The notes under the pieces were generated by a model. It did not search any database, was not told where the DNA came from, and saw nothing but the letters and a program-made list of their open reading frames with translations. The position numbers and the translations under genes were made by a program. DNA of 64,000 nucleotides from contig JAIXWX010000019.1 in assembly GCA_027491075.1 (NCBI GenBank), positions 97,792-161,791 of the forward strand, given 5' to 3'. Source of the stretch: Flavobacteriales bacterium. Lineage in GTDB: Bacteria > Bacteroidota > Bacteroidia > Flavobacteriales_D > Sanyastnellaceae. Below, one piece after another: positions 20,293 through 29,066 of the stretch; position 1 is the stretch's first letter; every line of letters starts with the position of its first letter.

Positions 20293-20896
20293 TTTTCAAA
20301 GACTGCGTAATTTTTACCAAATCGGATTGTTCGCTATTGGAAGCGATCAATGTTATTCTATTCTCTAGGTGATTCGAGAGAAGCTTCTTATACCAGTCAA
20401 TCGAAGTGGCATCTAAGTGCGAAGAAGGTTCGTCCAACAATAACAATTCCGTTTGAGAAACAATCGCCAAAGACAACTTCACTCTTTGTTTCATTCCACT
20501 ACTAAAGTTCCTCAAAAGCTTGTCTCGATGCTTGGACAGTTCCATCAATTCCACTAGATCATCCAAAGTACAGTTGTTTCTCAGTTTTTTAAATGATAAG
20601 AAAAATTGAATGTTTTCTGCCAACGTAAAATCATCATACAGCGTCATGTAAGGAGTGCAAAGCGCGACCTCTTTATACACTTTATCGATTTCAATCTTCC
20701 CGTCATTCTTCAGCCAAGAAATGCGCCCAGAAGAAGGAGTCAGGTAACCACTACACACTTGCAGAAATGTAGATTTTCCGCTTCCATTTGAACCTAGAAT
20801 AGAATAAACACCGTTGTTTTCCAGCGCAATAGAAATACCCTTAAAAATCCACTCTTTCTGGAAGCGCTTGCCGATATCTTCAACTTCTATTCTCAC
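20276..20896 (-). CDS. ABC transporter ATP-binding protein
   Basis: LGSNGSGKSTFLQVCSGYL, FSSGMKQRVKLSLAI, LLLDEPSSHLD. Confidence 0.9.
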   Translation of the reverse strand: MRIEVEDIGKRFQKEWIFKGISIALENNGVYSILGSNGSGKSTFLQVCSGYLTPSSGRISWLKNDGKIEIDKVYKEVALCTPYMTLYDDFTLAENIQFFLSFKKLRNNCTLDDLVELMELSKHRDKLLRNFSSGMKQRVKLSLAIVSQTELLLLDEPSSHLDATSIDWYKKLLSNHLENRITLIASNSEQSDLVKITQSLKIMDYK

Positions 20897-20899
20897 CCT

Positions 20900-21682
20900 T
20901 TAAAGCCCTTGTGGACCGCGAATAATTCCTTTGTCAGAAGATCTAATAAATTCAAGGATCATCTCTTTCTCCGCTGTATTTGGCAGTTCCATTTCAGCAG
21001 CGTGAATCGCACGACTCATGTTGTTATTGTGCACATAAATCATGCGGTACACATCTTCAATGTGAGCAATCGTTTCATTGGCCATGCCTCTTCTTCTCAA
21101 GCCAATGGTATTTACACCTGCATAGCTCAAAGGCTCCCTTGCGGCTTTGATAAAAGGCGGTACATTTTTTCTCACCAAAGATCCACCCGCAATAAAACTA
21201 TGTTGACCTACCCGAATGAATTGTTGTATGGCCACCACGCCTTCAATGATCACAAAATCTTCGATTTCCACGTGCCCGGCGATATTCGCAGAATTAGCGA
21301 TGATGCAATTATTTCCAACAAAAGCGTCGTGCGCAATATGGACGTAGGCCATCAACAAGCAATTACTGCCCACTTTGGTTTTCCACTTATCCTTCGTTCC
21401 CCGATTGATTGTACAACACTCCCGTATCGTGGTGAAGTCCCCGATTTCAACGGTTGTCTCTTCTCCTTCAAATTTCAAGTCCTGCGGAATGGCAGAGATC
21501 ACCGCCCCAGGAAATATTCTACAATTCTTGCCAATACGCGCCCCGTTCATGATGGTCACATTCGGACCAATCCAAGTTCCCTCTCCTATTTCTACATTTC
21601 CTTCTATGGTGGTAAAAGGGCCGATTTCTACATTTCCCGCTATCCGGGCATCGGGATGAACTACAGCTAAATTCGATATCAT
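20900..21682 (-). CDS. lpxA: Acyl-ACP--UDP-N-acetylglucosamine O-acyltransferase
   Basis: Left-handed beta-helix hexapeptide repeats; VHPDARIAGNVEIGPFTTI, ISAIPQDLKFEGEETTVEIGD, GLRRRGM. Confidence 0.96.
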   Translation of the reverse strand: MISNLAVVHPDARIAGNVEIGPFTTIEGNVEIGEGTWIGPNVTIMNGARIGKNCRIFPGAVISAIPQDLKFEGEETTVEIGDFTTIRECCTINRGTKDKWKTKVGSNCLLMAYVHIAHDAFVGNNCIIANSANIAGHVEIEDFVIIEGVVAIQQFIRVGQHSFIAGGSLVRKNVPPFIKAAREPLSYAGVNTIGLRRRGMANETIAHIEDVYRMIYVHNNNMSRAIHAAEMELPNTAEKEMILEFIRSSDKGIIRGPQGL

Positions 21683-23112
21683 ACCGTTTGAGTTGCTTTC
21701 GTTTCGACCGTTACACGGTCACGTACCACTTGCGCTAGCATTACCGCCTCGCACACTTCCTTACCATTGACGTATGCGATGCCTTTCATATTTACCAATC
21801 CTCTGCGTATCGGACTCTCGAGTGTCAACTTAAAAACAAGGGTATCACCTGGAAGAACTTTCTGCTTAAACTTTACCCCATCGATTTTCATAAAGTAGGT
21901 ACTGTAGTTTTCTGGATCTGGTACCTGCGAAAGTGCAAAAATTCCACCAACCTGGGCCATGGCTTCAACTTGAAGTACTCCAGGCATGACGGGATTCCCA
22001 GGGAAGTGTCCTTGGAAAAACGGTTCATTCATCGTCACGTTCTTCACCCCCACTACGCTTTCAGCATCCATCGTAAGAATTTTATCTACCAATAAAAAAG
22101 GATAGCGGTGCGGCAACATCTTTGTGATCTCATTGATGTCATAAAGAGGCTTTGCTTCTAAATTGAACTTTGGAGCCTCCTCTTTTTGCGCCTTAATGAG
22201 TCCTTTTAAAATTTTGGCAAACTCAACATTTCCGTAGTGTCCAGGGCGAGCTGCTAAGATATGTCCACGAATGAATCTTCCTACCAAGGCCAAGTCGCCC
22301 ACGATATCGAGCAGTTTGTGTCGAGCGGGTTCGTTTTCGTACTGAAGCTTTACAGTATTCAAAACTCCTATGCCCTCCACTTTCACCTCGAGGTCTTCTT
22401 TGCCCAATTTTTTTAGAATTCCTTTTATCTGTTCTTCCGAATAAGGCTGATCTACCATTACAATTGCATTGTCCAAGCTTCCGCCTTTGATAAGGCCATT
22501 GTTTGCCAATACTTCTAGCTCGCGCAAGAAAACAAACGTTCGACAACGGGCAATTTCATCCACGAAATGATTCAGTTGATACATGTGGGCATGCTGCGTA
22601 CCGAGAATGGGAGAATTGTAGTCAACCATCACCGTAACCCTGAATTCGCCGCCCTCTGTAGGCACGGCCAACATTTCTATACCTTTTTCACTGTCCTCGT
22701 AGGTAATATTCTGAGTAAGTGTGAAATACTGTCTTTCTGCTGCTTGCTCCTCATAGCCTGCCTTTTCAATGGCTTGAACAAAAGGCCAAGCACTGCCGTC
22801 CATGATGGGCACTTCGGGACCGTCCAATTGGATTACGGCATTGTCAATTTTGCATCCATAGATCGCGGAGAGCACATGTTCTGTGGTATATACCCGAGCG
22901 CCATTTTGTTCGAGGGTTGTGCCTCTTTGCGTTGCCACGACATTGTCCGGATCGGCCTTGATGAAAGGCTGTTCGGGCAAGTCTACTCGTTGAAACTTAT
23001 ATCCGTGATTTTCTGGAGCGGGTAGGATGGTCAAATTGACTTTTGCGCCAGTGTGCAGTCCTATACCAGTGAGCTGCACGGGAGATTTAAGGGTTCTTTG
23101 CTTTGAACTCAT
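21679..23112 (-). CDS. lpxC/fabZ: Bifunctional UDP-3-O-acyl-GlcNAc deacetylase / 3-hydroxyacyl-ACP dehydratase
   Basis: N-term LpxC: RTLKSPVQLTGIGLHTG, TTEHVLSAIYG, HKLLDIVGDLAL; C-term FabZ: MLPHRYPFLLVDKI, GHFPGNPVMPGVLQVEAMAQ. Confidence 0.97.
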   Translation of the reverse strand: MSSKQRTLKSPVQLTGIGLHTGAKVNLTILPAPENHGYKFQRVDLPEQPFIKADPDNVVATQRGTTLEQNGARVYTTEHVLSAIYGCKIDNAVIQLDGPEVPIMDGSAWPFVQAIEKAGYEEQAAERQYFTLTQNITYEDSEKGIEMLAVPTEGGEFRVTVMVDYNSPILGTQHAHMYQLNHFVDEIARCRTFVFLRELEVLANNGLIKGGSLDNAIVMVDQPYSEEQIKGILKKLGKEDLEVKVEGIGVLNTVKLQYENEPARHKLLDIVGDLALVGRFIRGHILAARPGHYGNVEFAKILKGLIKAQKEEAPKFNLEAKPLYDINEITKMLPHRYPFLLVDKILTMDAESVVGVKNVTMNEPFFQGHFPGNPVMPGVLQVEAMAQVGGIFALSQVPDPENYSTYFMKIDGVKFKQKVLPGDTLVFKLTLESPIRRGLVNMKGIAYVNGKEVCEAVMLAQVVRDRVTVETKATQTV

Positions 23113-23165
23113 GCGGCGAAGTTAGTGTGTTTTTTATTATGGCTTTTATAGGACCCAAGTAAATA

Positions 23166-23197
23166 AAAAAAGCAGCCCGTGCGGGCTGCTTTTTTAC
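23166..23197 (-). terminator. Intrinsic terminator after the 23213-23875 gene
   Basis: agcagcccgtgcgggctgct perfect inverted repeat flanked by A/T tracts. Confidence 0.9.
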
Positions 23198-23212
23198 CTA
23201 AAATCGTATCAT

Positions 23213-23875
23213 TTATTCACCACCTAGAAGGTAGGTAATGCCGAAAGACAACACTCTGTTTTGAAAAGCATCGTTCCCTTCTGAGGCTGTGTTAGATAAA
23301 CCCAATCCGTATCTACCCTCTACCCCAAAACCGTTTGGAAGCTGCACCTGAACTCCCATGTTCAATCCAAAATCGGTTGAATTAATACCCGCATCACTGG
23401 TAGAACTAAAGTCGGTCTTTGTTACTACACCAGCGACTTCAACTTCGGTGGTTCCTTCTTGCTTCACGCCGGCCAAAAATCCAAAGTAAGGCCCCACCTT
23501 CAGCACGAAAGAATCAGTAAGTTTTACACCTACATGAACTGGAACTTCAATATAATTTAAACGAGCGGTTAAATCGAACTTGGTGTTGGTTTCAATCCCC
23601 AAGATGCTTCCGCGCGACTCATATTCCTGGGTAAACCCTTTAGCACTGTAATTGATTTCTGGAGAAACGAAGAACTTCTCTGAGAATTCATACTGTCCAA
23701 CGGCACCCACGTGAAAACTTAAAAGCATACTTGGTTCCTGACCATCTGTGTAATCTCCAGCCATGTTTGCTACATTCAATCCAACTCTACCGCCGTATTT
23801 GAACTGAGCGTTTCCATTTACAGAAAACAATACCACTGCCATGAATACAAAGGCAACATTCATTATTTTTTTCAT
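23213..23875 (-). CDS. Outer membrane beta-barrel (porin family) protein
   Basis: Signal peptide MKKIMNVAFVFMAVVLFSVNGNAQ; KYGGRVGLNVANMAG...VGPYFGFLAGVK...FGLNMGVQVQLPNGFGVEGRYGLGLSN. Confidence 0.88.
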   Translation of the reverse strand: MKKIMNVAFVFMAVVLFSVNGNAQFKYGGRVGLNVANMAGDYTDGQEPSMLLSFHVGAVGQYEFSEKFFVSPEINYSAKGFTQEYESRGSILGIETNTKFDLTARLNYIEVPVHVGVKLTDSFVLKVGPYFGFLAGVKQEGTTEVEVAGVVTKTDFSSTSDAGINSTDFGLNMGVQVQLPNGFGVEGRYGLGLSNTASEGNDAFQNRVLSFGITYLLGGE

Positions 23876-23983
23876 AGTTATAACATTGAGGTTTATGGTT
23901 CAAAAATAAGCTAAACACCATAATAATTCTTTCCAATAATTACTTCATATTTGTTTATCTAAACCAATTAACATTAATACCAA

Positions 23984-24529
23984 ATGAAAAAAATTTTACT
24001 AGTTCTTACTATCCTACTTAGTTTTCAGGGATTTGCACAATCTTTCGGAAAGGGATCTACCCGCGTTCATGCAGGAATCGGCATCGGAAGCCCGTACATT
24101 TCTTCGGGTACTAAAATGGGAGTCCCTCCCATTCATGCTTCGTTCGAATTGGGTGTGACGGACAAAATAGGTGTTGGAGGACTTCTCGGATACACCTCAT
24201 CTTCTATCGAAGAACAGTTTTTCACTACCAGTTACAGTTGGAAATTCTCCTATTTAATCGTTGGAGCACGCGGCGCTTATCATTTTCTCACTGATGATAA
24301 GATGGACCTCTATGGAGGTTTGATGTTGGGATACAACATTGCCAATGCAAGATTTGAATCCAATGATTCAAGCTTAAATTCTTTTGTTACTGAGCCCACA
24401 GCAGGCGGTGTGGCGTATGGATTTTTTGCCGGTGGTCGCTATAACCTGAAGAATAACCTCGCTGTATTCGCTGAATTGGGATATTCCATAAGCTGGATCA
24501 GCGCTGGAGTTTGCTTCAATATCAAATAG
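23984..24529 (+). CDS. Outer membrane beta-barrel protein
   Basis: Signal peptide MKKILLVLTILLSFQGFAQS; alternating beta-strand pattern, YGGLMLGYNIANA, FFAGGRYNLKNNLAVFAELGY. Confidence 0.85.
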   Translation: MKKILLVLTILLSFQGFAQSFGKGSTRVHAGIGIGSPYISSGTKMGVPPIHASFELGVTDKIGVGGLLGYTSSSIEEQFFTTSYSWKFSYLIVGARGAYHFLTDDKMDLYGGLMLGYNIANARFESNDSSLNSFVTEPTAGGVAYGFFAGGRYNLKNNLAVFAELGYSISWISAGVCFNIK

Positions 24530-24546
24530 AATTGTTTGCCTGTCAA

Positions 24547-24585
24547 AGAAAAGGTTGGCCTCAAAAGCCGACCTTTTCTTTTTTG
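24547..24585 (+). terminator. Intrinsic terminator after the beta-barrel gene
   Basis: gaaaaggttggc-ctcaaaa-gccgaccttttc hairpin (one G-T pair) followed by ttttttg. Confidence 0.88.
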
Positions 24586-24613
24586 TATCTTTGAGCAACA
24601 CCAAACTAAAACA

Positions 24614-26017
24614 GTGCTGGCCCTTTCCAAATATTTCTTCATACTAGTACTCTTTTTGGGAATTGTAAAAAATGGTTGGAGTCAATGCCCTTTTGACAAC
24701 ATCCCATATACAACCGTCAGTCCCACCTGCCCTGGCACTACTACGGTCAATTGCATGTTTGCAGGAGAGTATATAACCGTTAATGTCACCCTCGGCAATA
24801 CGTATATCTTCAGCATGTGCCTTGGCGGAGTTGGTGACACACAACTGTCCTTATACGATGAAAGCCTCACCCCTATTGCCTATAGCGACGACTGGTGTGG
24901 GTTGCTTTCGGAAATTACCTGGACAGCCACCTATAGTGGAGCAGTATATTTGCTATTGGATCAGTTTCCTTGTACGGATCTTTTCTCCTGTAATCAAGTA
25001 TCGATAACGTGCAATGGAGGCACTACCAATGGCGACGGTTGCAACACAGACGTCATCTTATGTCAAAATTCAGCAGGCCCATTTACGTTTAATCTAGGAG
25101 GTCCTCCTGTGAGTTCGTGTCTGGATTGGCTCGTCAATTCTCAGTTTGCATACATCATTCTCAACATTGTCTCTACCGGTCCGCTAAGCCTTTTGATTGA
25201 AGGAGATGTGCCAACGGGATTTTTGGACGTATCTGTTTTCAATATCCCTGTGGGCATAGATCCTTGCGTTGCCATACAGAATCCGTCCAATGAAATTGGT
25301 TGCAATTATGCAATTTTCCCAGGGGGGTGCAATCAATTCGGAAATTCATTCCCATGTCTTAGTGTGGTTCCCTCACCTACTGTTTTCGCAGGCCAAACCA
25401 TAATGATTGTGGTAGAAGACTGGAATAATACCCCTTCCAACTTTTTTAATTTACAGCTGGGACCACCGCCAAATGCGCAATCGGGACTACCCAATCCAAG
25501 CATTTTTCCCGCAGGACCTTTTTGCACCTCCTCCGATGCGTTTCAATTGGTAGCCAATGACGCTGGAGGCACTTGGACCGGGCCAGGGACCACGAGCGAC
25601 GGAATTTTTACCCCTGCAGACGCAGGTGTAGGCGTACATGTGATCGACTATGAGATAGGACAGTCTCCATGCAATGCCAGTTCCAACACTACGGTGACGG
25701 TCATCTCTAATCCCGTTGCAAACGTATCCGTTATGGATGACACTTTATGTTCAGGAGAAAGCACTCAACTGATATTCAGCGGTACCCCTGGATCCGTGGT
25801 TACCTATACCCTAAACAATGGACCACCACAAATAGCGGTATTGAATTTTTTAGGAAATGCAACAATAAATACTGGAAACTTGGCTGCAGATGTCAGCGTG
25901 GACATTTTAAACGTTGCCATATCCGCAACTCCACCTTGTTCTGCACCCAATACGGATCCTCCTGTAATGATCAATGTGGAAAATCCACCTATCATAACCC
26001 CTATCTTTCATGATTAA
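24614..26017 (+). CDS. Secreted/surface protein lacking a recognisable T9SS C-terminal domain
   Basis: Signal peptide VLALSKYFFILVLFLGIVKNGWSQ; Cys-rich secreted repeats; ends ...NVENPPIITPIFHD. Track start 24536 is a TTG lying upstream of the terminator; GTG at 24614 fits the signal peptide. Confidence 0.7.
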   Translation: MLALSKYFFILVLFLGIVKNGWSQCPFDNIPYTTVSPTCPGTTTVNCMFAGEYITVNVTLGNTYIFSMCLGGVGDTQLSLYDESLTPIAYSDDWCGLLSEITWTATYSGAVYLLLDQFPCTDLFSCNQVSITCNGGTTNGDGCNTDVILCQNSAGPFTFNLGGPPVSSCLDWLVNSQFAYIILNIVSTGPLSLLIEGDVPTGFLDVSVFNIPVGIDPCVAIQNPSNEIGCNYAIFPGGCNQFGNSFPCLSVVPSPTVFAGQTIMIVVEDWNNTPSNFFNLQLGPPPNAQSGLPNPSIFPAGPFCTSSDAFQLVANDAGGTWTGPGTTSDGIFTPADAGVGVHVIDYEIGQSPCNASSNTTVTVISNPVANVSVMDDTLCSGESTQLIFSGTPGSVVTYTLNNGPPQIAVLNFLGNATINTGNLAADVSVDILNVAISATPPCSAPNTDPPVMINVENPPIITPIFHD

Positions 26018-26430
26018 AGGGTGATGTGATTCAGCTCAACAAAGTTTCTTTCTGTTTCGTACAAAACGATATCCATTGTTTGATCTTTCTTCAGATAGGG
26101 TTTTAGGTTGTTAGAAATCATAACAGCGATGTTCTCAGCGGTAGGAACCACGTCTGCAAATTCAGGGCAATCCAAGTTGAGATTTTTATGATCGTAGCGA
26201 TCTTCCACTTCTTTTTTGATGATATCCGCTAGCACCTTCATGTCAATGACGTAACCCGATTCAGGATCAATTTCCCCGTTTATTTTTACAATGAGTTTAT
26301 AATTATGGCCATGGTAGTGAGGATTGTTGCAAAGGCCATAGATATCTTTATTCTTCTCGTCCGACCACTGTTTATTGTGCAATCGGTGTGCGCAATTGAA
26401 GTGCGCCTGACGGCATGCGGTAATTCTCAT
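26014..26430 (-). CDS. queD: 6-carboxytetrahydropterin synthase / 6-pyruvoyl tetrahydropterin synthase family
   Basis: RQAHFNCAHRLHNKQWSDEKNKDIYGLCNNPHYHGHNYKLIV; VPTAENIAV; ETERNFVEL. Start MRITACRQ at 26430 preferred to 26484. Confidence 0.92.
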   Translation of the reverse strand: MRITACRQAHFNCAHRLHNKQWSDEKNKDIYGLCNNPHYHGHNYKLIVKINGEIDPESGYVIDMKVLADIIKKEVEDRYDHKNLNLDCPEFADVVPTAENIAVMISNNLKPYLKKDQTMDIVLYETERNFVELNHITL

Positions 26431-26497
26431 ATACTTAGGACAATTAAAGCAGTGATTTGTTTTCGCTACTTTTAACCTGCACATAATTCACGGCTAG

Positions 26498-27490
26498 TTA
26501 CCAATTGTAATTATTGCACTTTTGCACCCCATATTTGGACACTGGTTTACCTCGGAGCACATCCAGTATTTTTAAGAATTCATAGCCCTTCTTTACCCTT
26601 GGTACTCCTTCCTCTATTTCTATAAAGGATTTGAGATTCATTTTTCGTTTCACAAAGGAAGGCATGTTCTTATACCTATCGGTTACACAATAATCATAAG
26701 AAGAGTTCATCCCTCTTAGAGATATACCTTGGACATTCCCATAATCGAGAAACAAATTCAATTCGCTTTCCCATTCTTTAACATCATATGTATTATAGCC
26801 TTCAAATGTCTTAACAAACCCCTGAGTAAGTCCGTAATAGCTTTCGATATAGCTCTCACCGTTACCTATAGCAATGCCCCGAATCGCTCCCAATTGCGAC
26901 AAGCCTTCCAATGTGCGTATATTATTTCTAGTCAAATTAAGCCACCTTAATTGGGGAAACTTGTCTTTACTGAATATGGAAATATCACTTAAAAAATTAA
27001 AACTTAAATCCAAATAATACAATCCTGAAGAATCTTTCAATGCCATTTCCTGATCAGTTAAAAAACAATTATTTAAAGATAAAGCTCTTAAATTGGGAAC
27101 TTTAAAAAGTGAGTCCATATCACAAGAAAGGTCGTAACCAACAATTTCGAGACACTGTAACTTTGGCAACTTTTGCAACTTTGAAACATTGAGGCAAAGT
27201 TTTGGTGAATGTAAAGGTGCGTTTGGTGCTTTCGGTTCATAGACTAAAAAGATATACTCTATTTGATCATGATCCATTATAGAATCATTGGGAAAAACCC
27301 CGTCAACATAATTGATAAACGCTACATTTCGCTTCTTCTTGTAATAGTCAAATAGGTCTGTCCTAGGTGAGGGTTCAAAACCTATTTTTTTCCCGATCAT
27401 TAAAACCTCACGCTCCTTTTTTCTTGATTCTTGAGCACAATTATATAAGCAGCATAAAGTCAAGAGAGCCAAAAGAATGTTTCGTTTCAT
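26498..27490 (-). CDS. Leucine-rich-repeat lipoprotein
   Basis: MKRNILLALLTLCCLYNCAQ (lipobox LYNC); LRRs LRALSLNNCFLTDQE, LYYLDLSFNFLSDIS, LRWLNLTRNNIRTLEGLS. Confidence 0.75.
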   Translation of the reverse strand: MKRNILLALLTLCCLYNCAQESRKKEREVLMIGKKIGFEPSPRTDLFDYYKKKRNVAFINYVDGVFPNDSIMDHDQIEYIFLVYEPKAPNAPLHSPKLCLNVSKLQKLPKLQCLEIVGYDLSCDMDSLFKVPNLRALSLNNCFLTDQEMALKDSSGLYYLDLSFNFLSDISIFSKDKFPQLRWLNLTRNNIRTLEGLSQLGAIRGIAIGNGESYIESYYGLTQGFVKTFEGYNTYDVKEWESELNLFLDYGNVQGISLRGMNSSYDYCVTDRYKNMPSFVKRKMNLKSFIEIEEGVPRVKKGYEFLKILDVLRGKPVSKYGVQKCNNYNW

Positions 27491-27523
27491 AATATCGATA
27501 TTTCTTCTATCTAAAATATAAAT

Positions 27524-27555
27524 CAAAAATACTATGTCCTAAAAGCCTTCCCAAA
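27524..27555 (-). promoter_or_regulatory. Bacteroidota-type promoter (TTTG-N20-TATTTTTG) for the LRR lipoprotein
   Basis: Minus strand: TTTGggaaggcttttaggacatagTATTTTTG, about 34 nt upstream of ATG 27490. Confidence 0.7.
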
Positions 27556-27650
27556 GGATGAAATGGATAGTCGCTCCAAAGGTCGTTCAACGGCGGGTCT
27601 AGTCTGTTAGGACCTTATGCAAACACGTGGTAACTTGACTTTTACATTAT

Positions 27651-27750
27651 AAAAGAAAGATAAGAAATTATTGATCAAAATATGAACTTGGAAGCTAATA
27701 AGGAAAAAAGCTTCTTAATAATTCGCCCTCCCTCTCAATATCGCATGCTC
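27651..27750 (-). repeat. Decayed copy of the orphan-cassette upstream region
   Basis: Aligns at constant offset 1260 with 28911-29017 (aaaag.aagata.. / gatcaaaatatga / aaaagcttctt / ctcaatatc.catg). Confidence 0.65.
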
Positions 27751-27920
27751 TTCCCTATGAACCGGGGAAAATGATGTCATAGTTGTTTTCTAACATCGTG
27801 TCGAGATCAAGTTGGTGGCGGGGGACTGTTTAAACGTGCTAGAATAATAGAATACAGGAATACCTATGCTCACAAAAAGAAGTTCAAGGATTTTTTTAAT
27901 AACAATATTGCAGCCCTATA

Positions 27921-27944
27921 AAGCAAAAGCCCGATTAAATCGGG
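27921..27944 (-). terminator. Intrinsic terminator overlapping the end of immunity gene 2
   Basis: cccgattaaatcggg inverted repeat; minus strand continues cttttgcttt; the stop codon is in the loop/stem. Confidence 0.65.
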
Positions 27945-28282
27945 TTTTGTGCTTGTAATTCATTTACTATTTCTTGTAATCTTCTTTTTGTTATATCTCC
28001 ATTTATTCCAGGATTTGCTAACTCAAAAATTAATTCCTGAATTGCTTCATTCTTAAACTCTAAATCGTCTCTACATTCGAGGGAATTAGCCCAATTTATT
28101 AAAGTATCAAAACCAATTTCATCATTTATACTTCGTTTCAAAACAAAAATGAAATCTTCATTACTGATTGAGTACAAAGGCAATTCGCTATCCCAACCAT
28201 ACAGAGATAATTCATTCTCTAAACTCTCAATATTGCCTTTAAGCAAAGCCAAATCTTTTAATATTTCTGCTCTACTTCTCAT
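27935..28282 (-). CDS. Putative immunity protein of the orphan toxin cassette
   Basis: Small acidic 115-aa protein, starts 1 nt after the toxin stop; FDTLINWANSLECRDDLEFKNEAIQELIFELANP. Call based on position and size. Confidence 0.55.
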   Translation of the reverse strand: MRSRAEILKDLALLKGNIESLENELSLYGWDSELPLYSISNEDFIFVLKRSINDEIGFDTLINWANSLECRDDLEFKNEAIQELIFELANPGINGDITKRRLQEIVNELQAQNPI

Positions 28283-28283
28283 A

Positions 28284-28883
28284 TCATAATTTCGGTTTTA
28301 TGTGAATAATACTTCCATCGGGGGCAAACGTTGTTTTGATCATCTTAACCGTTTCACCATGCGGATTTACCCATTTTTGGTACAAGGCACTTGAACCTAG
28401 AACTTTTCCTGGTGATGTGGCTTGGAATAAATAGTTGCCATCATCTAACACTTGAAATGAGGCACTTGATTTAGAATTTGCAGGAATTTTACTTAGAAAT
28501 CTTCCATAGTTGCTTTTTACAGCACCTTCTAAAACTGTTGTACTCGTCCTCGCGGACCCAATAATCTCCACTCCGAACCGTTGCCATGACCCTGGAACAA
28601 CATTCCCAACATCATCGATATAATGCCCGCTTGCCCAAAGATTTCGATAATAGAAGTCGATTCCTTCCTCTATCGCCACGTACTGACCATGAGATATAGA
28701 GCCCATCCCCTTTCCATAGCTCCCACTCGTGCCCCATTCTTTTCCTTTATAAGCTGGAACTTTACCCGACGCCATCCACGGGGTTGAATTACTTGGGGAT
28801 GCTGGTTCATGAGTTGCTCCATTGGAATTTAATACCCCCAGAATATAGATCAGAAACAACAAAACGAATGTCTTGATATGCAT
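28284..28883 (-). CDS. Orphan RHS-type C-terminal toxin module with its own signal peptide
   Basis: MHIKTFVLLFLIYILGVLNSNGATHEPA then SPSNSTPWMASGKVPAYKGKEWGTSGSYGKG...VEIIGSAR, shared with the RHS C-terminus, then a different ~80-aa C-terminus. Track start 28907 gives 8 extra residues. Confidence 0.75.
   Translation of the reverse strand: MHIKTFVLLFLIYILGVLNSNGATHEPASPSNSTPWMASGKVPAYKGKEWGTSGSYGKGMGSISHGQYVAIEEGIDFYYRNLWASGHYIDDVGNVVPGSWQRFGVEIIGSARTSTTVLEGAVKSNYGRFLSKIPANSKSSASFQVLDDGNYLFQATSPGKVLGSSALYQKWVNPHGETVKMIKTTFAPDGSIIHIKPKL
28537..28801 (-). repeat. 265-bp pre-toxin module repeat, copy A (orphan cassette)
   Basis: Ungapped alignment to 29982-30246, about 14 mismatches by hand. 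Confidence 0.92.
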
Positions 28884-28910
28884 TGCTCTTGTTATTTTTC
28901 TTTCCATTTC

Positions 28911-29017
28911 AAAAGCAAGATAGGGAAACGTCGATCAAAATATGAGTTGTGATGATAATAAAGAATTAAAGAAAAAGCTTCTTGCTAATACAAGATTATT
29001 CTCAATATCATATGTTA
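28911..29017 (-). repeat. Upstream region of the orphan toxin cassette, repeated in decayed form at 27651-27750
   Basis: See 27651-27750; same offset aligns the toxin ATG (28907) with an ATG at 27647. Confidence 0.65.
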
Positions 29018-29066
29018 GTAGAGAAGTAATTACTTTATTACAGTAAATGACGGCTTGACAAGTTTT

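Noticed and set aside
20909-21670. 253-aa plus-strand ORF
   Set aside because: Lies fully antisense to lpxA, whose family is unambiguous.
27556-27640. Possible integron attC-like site (ggcgggtctagtctgttaggacc)
   Set aside because: Only short core-like strings, no proper paired R/L boxes and no integrase in the window.
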